Shown piece by piece: positions 6,108-7,605 of a stretch of DNA of 7,605 bases. Made by a program: the position numbers and the translations under genes. Within the stretch, counting starts at the first letter, position 1. Each line of letters starts with the position of its first letter. Under the pieces are notes generated by a model. It was given only the letters and a program-made list of their open reading frames with translations. It searched no databases and was not told the DNA's origin. This DNA is from Micromonosporaceae bacterium (GTDB taxonomy: Bacteria; Actinomycetota; Actinomycetes; Mycobacteriales; Micromonosporaceae), in NCBI GenBank assembly GCA_017354595.1, contig JAFMQQ010000134.1, positions 1 through 7,605 of the forward strand. The letters run 5' to 3'.

Positions 6108-6110
6108 ACG

Positions 6111-6122
6111 CCTTCTCCTCCT
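6111..6122 (-). promoter_or_regulatory. Strong Shine-Dalgarno of the CoA-transferase gene
   Basis: The minus strand reads AGGAGGAGAAGG, with its AGGAGG core nine bases from ATG 6107. It is the best ribosome-binding site in the window and decides the start against the 62-codon longer frame. Confidence 0.85.
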
Positions 6123-6330
6123 GCCGTGCCGGGTCGTCCCTCGTCGCGTTGCTGGACCGCACCCGGCCGGTTGAGCCCTTGCACGCCGGGCTCGCCGGGC
6201 ACGGCGAGGACGCGCGGGGGGTTCGGCGGACCTGGCTGCCCTCGCGATGGGGTGGCCGGGCGGCCCGCGGCTGGCGTCCTTCGGACGATCCATGTCGACC
6301 GCCCACTGGCTGAAGACGGCGACAGTCGGT

Positions 6331-6360
6331 ACGGTAGCACCGAGTCCGCTTAGTGGTCCA
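6331..6360 (-). promoter_or_regulatory. Candidate sigma-70-type promoter for the CoA-transferase operon
   Basis: On the minus strand, TGGACC (6355-6360) shares 4 of 6 bases with TTGACA. It is followed after 18 bases by TACCGT (6331-6336), which fits TANNNT. The -35 element overlaps one half of the operator pair, so a bound repressor would block polymerase. The match is only moderate and unproven. Confidence 0.4.
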
Positions 6361-6378
6361 TATGTACCGCTAAGCGGT
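6345..6378. promoter_or_regulatory. Paired palindromic operator, probable TetR-family binding site
   Basis: The right element ACCGCTAAGCGGT (6366-6378) is a perfect 13-bp palindrome around a central A. The left element TCCGCTTAGTGGT (6345-6357) is a degraded copy with 4 of 6 symmetric pairs. The two are also inverted relative to each other (11 of 12 bases, 6346-6357 against 6366-6377), with an 8-bp spacer CCATATGT. Their centres are 21 bp apart, two helical turns, so two dimers could sit on one face of the DNA. It lies between pqqB and the CoA-transferase gene and touches the candidate -35. The TetR-family protein ending at 7259 is the natural candidate ligand-responsive repressor, by proximity only. 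Confidence 0.7.
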
Positions 6379-6398
6379 CTCGGCGAGGGAGTTTCTGG

Positions 6399-7262
6399 CT
6401 ACAGCTCCAGCACCTGTCCGTCGGTTGCCACGCCAGCGTTGGCCTGGGCGAGCAGGGCACGCCGCGGGTCGTCGGGGTGGCCCACCGGGTTGGTGTTGTT
6501 CAGGTGGGTGTACAGGTAGCGCGGGCCGGGGTGCGCCCGCAGAAATGGCAGGGACTCCTCGATGGGCAGGTGGCCCATCCGGGTCGCCGACCCCGGCCCC
6601 ATCTCCGCAGCGGTGGCGAAGGTCCCGTCCAGCAGGACCACGTCCGCGCCGTCGATCGTGTCGGCGAAGGCGGTGGTCGGGGCCGCCAGTCCGGGCGCGT
6701 ACACCAGGACGGCGCCGGCGGCGTCAGTGAAGCGGTAGGCCACGGTCCAGTCCGGGCGGGACCGGCCGGTGGCGTACCGGGGTCGCTTGGCCGACAGGGC
6801 GACCGCGGTGGCCCGCAAAGCGCCCTCCAGCGGTACGGTCTCCGCTGGCCGCACGACGCGCCAGTCCACAGTGGAATAGCTGGCGAGGAGCGGACCGACC
6901 GGGAAGTCGGCGTGCAGGGCGGCGCGTACCGGCTGGGTCGCGTAGATCGCCAACCGGCCGGCCGCCTCGCGGAGCGACAGCAGGCCGAGCGTGTGGTCCA
7001 GTTCGGCGCTGGTCAGGAGGACGCCGCGCAGCGGGCTGTCCCGGCTACCTTCGGGTGGCATCAGCTCGGGTGCGCCCAGCAGTTGGGTGCGTAGGTCGGG
7101 GGAGGCGTTGACCAGGTACCACGCCCGGCCGTCCCCGCTGATCGCGAGGCAGTCCTGGGTTCGGGCGGTGCCCTCGGCTCGGGCTTTCGTACAGGATGGG
7201 CAGCCGCAGTTCCATTGGGGCAGGCCGCCACCGGCGGCGGTACCGAGGACGCGTACCTTCAC
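6399..7262 (-). CDS. pqqB: PqqB, PQQ biosynthesis metallo-beta-lactamase-fold protein
   Basis: A 287-residue protein with the diagnostic PqqB N-terminus MKVRVLGTAAGGGLPQWNC, then the structural zinc motif NCGCPSC (Cys19, Cys21, Cys24). The metallo-beta-lactamase-fold features follow: VLLTSAELDHTLGLLSLRE around Asp89-His90, the LDGTF strand (211-215), MGHLPIEES (His231) and YTHLNNTNP (His253). Length is near the usual ~300 residues and no essential block is missing. PqqB acts in pyrroloquinoline quinone synthesis from the PqqA peptide. It was long called a carrier protein; more recent work assigns it hydroxylation of the Glu-Tyr intermediate. GTG at 7260-7262 overlaps the TetR stop as GTGA, implying a shared transcript. 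The neighbour downstream is not pqqC, and no pqqA, C, D or E is visible, so its partners must be beyond the right edge, elsewhere in the genome, or absent. Family identity is very secure; the PQQ role in this strain is inferred. Confidence 0.94.
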   Translation of the reverse strand: MKVRVLGTAAGGGLPQWNCGCPSCTKARAEGTARTQDCLAISGDGRAWYLVNASPDLRTQLLGAPELMPPEGSRDSPLRGVLLTSAELDHTLGLLSLREAAGRLAIYATQPVRAALHADFPVGPLLASYSTVDWRVVRPAETVPLEGALRATAVALSAKRPRYATGRSRPDWTVAYRFTDAAGAVLVYAPGLAAPTTAFADTIDGADVVLLDGTFATAAEMGPGSATRMGHLPIEESLPFLRAHPGPRYLYTHLNNTNPVGHPDDPRRALLAQANAGVATDGQVLEL

Positions 7263-7605
7263 CGGCCGGTGAGGTACGCGACGATCATCTCGCCGAGCAT
7301 CCTGCGGTACCGGCCGCGCAGCTTCGCATCGACCAGGTCGCGGCCGAAGAGCGTGCCGAAGGTGTACCGGTTGGCGACCCGGAAGACACAGAACGCACTG
7401 ATCATCATATGTACATCGATCGCGTCGATGTCCTCGCGGAAGAGCTGCTGCGCGCGACCCCGAGCCAGGATCTCGTCGATGAGATCGATCGCCGCGGTGT
7501 TGAGGTGGCGCAGGCTGGCCAGTTGTGCGATGTGCTCACCGTGGTGGACGTTCTCGATGCTGACCAGGCGGATGAAGTCCGGGTGCGCCTCGTGGTGGTC
7601 GAAGG
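7259..7605 (-). CDS. TetR-family transcriptional regulator, C-terminal domain (5' end beyond the window)
   Basis: The frame runs from the right edge to TGA at 7259-7261, giving 114 residues that begin FDHHEAHPDFIRLVSIENV and end GEMIVAYLTGR. The all-helical pattern with HPDFIRLVSIEN, LIDEILARGRAQQLF, DIDAIDVHMMISAFC and NRYTFGTLFGRDL matches the ligand-binding and dimerisation half of TetR-family repressors of the RutR-like type. The N-terminal helix-turn-helix is outside the window, so DNA contacts cannot be inspected. It overlaps pqqB by four bases and is on the same strand as the CoA-transferase operon. Its likely target is the operator pair at 6345-6378, by position. The effector is unknown; an acyl-CoA or organic acid linked to the downstream genes is plausible. 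Confidence 0.86.
   Translation of the reverse strand, partial: FDHHEAHPDFIRLVSIENVHHGEHIAQLASLRHLNTAAIDLIDEILARGRAQQLFREDIDAIDVHMMISAFCVFRVANRYTFGTLFGRDLVDAKLRGRYRRMLGEMIVAYLTGR

Larger units (their letters stand above)
6108..6398 (-). other. 291-bp leader/intergenic region between pqqB and the CoA-transferase
   Basis: This holds the operator pair (6345-6378), a possible promoter (6331-6360) and the CoA-transferase ribosome-binding site. If transcription starts near 6325, the mRNA has a leader of about 215 bases. It contains a hairpin with 6-bp arms CTCGCC/GGCGAG (6191-6208). Minus-strand reading frames exist here but encode Arg/Pro/Gly-rich sequence without recognisable family content. No riboswitch type is recognised. 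Confidence 0.5.

Noticed and set aside
6108..6293. 62-codon N-terminal extension of the CoA-transferase from ATG 6293
   Set aside because: The extension is Arg/Pro/Ala-rich and unlike the family. ATG 6107 has a strong AGGAGG at ideal distance and gives the standard N-terminus.
6065..6340. 91-codon minus-strand frame just downstream of the candidate promoter
   Set aside because: It overlaps the CoA-transferase start out of frame, has no recognisable family content or ribosome-binding site, and looks like a high-GC shadow frame.
1..7605. CRISPR array, insertion sequence ends, integrase or rRNA
   Set aside because: No regularly spaced repeats, transposase or integrase motifs, or rRNA-like sequence was seen on either strand.

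Overview
The window looks like chromosomal DNA from a high-GC actinobacterium, most likely a filamentous one of the Micromonosporaceae or Streptomyces type. This is inferred from very strong G/C bias at third codon positions, frequent GTG starts, four-base stop/start overlaps, and actinobacterial-style MobC and relaxase sequences. Genus cannot be fixed without a search.

Left part (1-1355, + strand): the last 44 codons of an unrecognised hydrophobic protein end at 137. A perfect 14-bp stem hairpin (144-176) follows, probably its terminator. Immediately after it starts a 391-residue BNR/Asp-box beta-propeller protein (180-1355).

Middle part (1356-3343, - strand): remains of a mobilisation module. 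mobC comes first in transcription order but is split by an apparent one-base loss. It is followed by a relaxase that keeps its nuclease core and loses family-like sequence after about residue 265, where an unrelated tail begins. The relaxase stop lies back to back with the stop of the propeller gene (TGATCA). The 370 bp upstream of mobC hold a GC-rich palindrome and a degenerate 20-bp tandem repeat, which together are a candidate oriT or relaxosome site. The module looks decayed.

3344-3859 (- strand) encodes a small membrane-anchored protein of unknown function. About 200 bp without a recognisable gene follow.

Right part (4069-7605, - strand, read right to left): the 3' end of a TetR-family regulator, then pqqB overlapping it by 4 bp. 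A 291-bp leader/intergenic region follows, carrying a paired palindromic operator and a possible promoter. Then come a class III (CaiB/BaiF) CoA-transferase and a citryl-CoA-lyase-type small citrate synthase homologue, also overlapping by 4 bp. The last two form a chemically coherent pair: one activates a carboxylic acid as its CoA thioester, the other cleaves (or forms) a C-C bond to an acyl-CoA. The TetR protein is the obvious candidate for binding the operator. No other PQQ gene is visible, so pqqB is orphaned within the window.

The strongest leads are the TetR-operator/CoA-transferase/lyase module with its unassigned substrate, the orphan pqqB tied to the regulator, and the broken mobilisation cassette with its candidate oriT.
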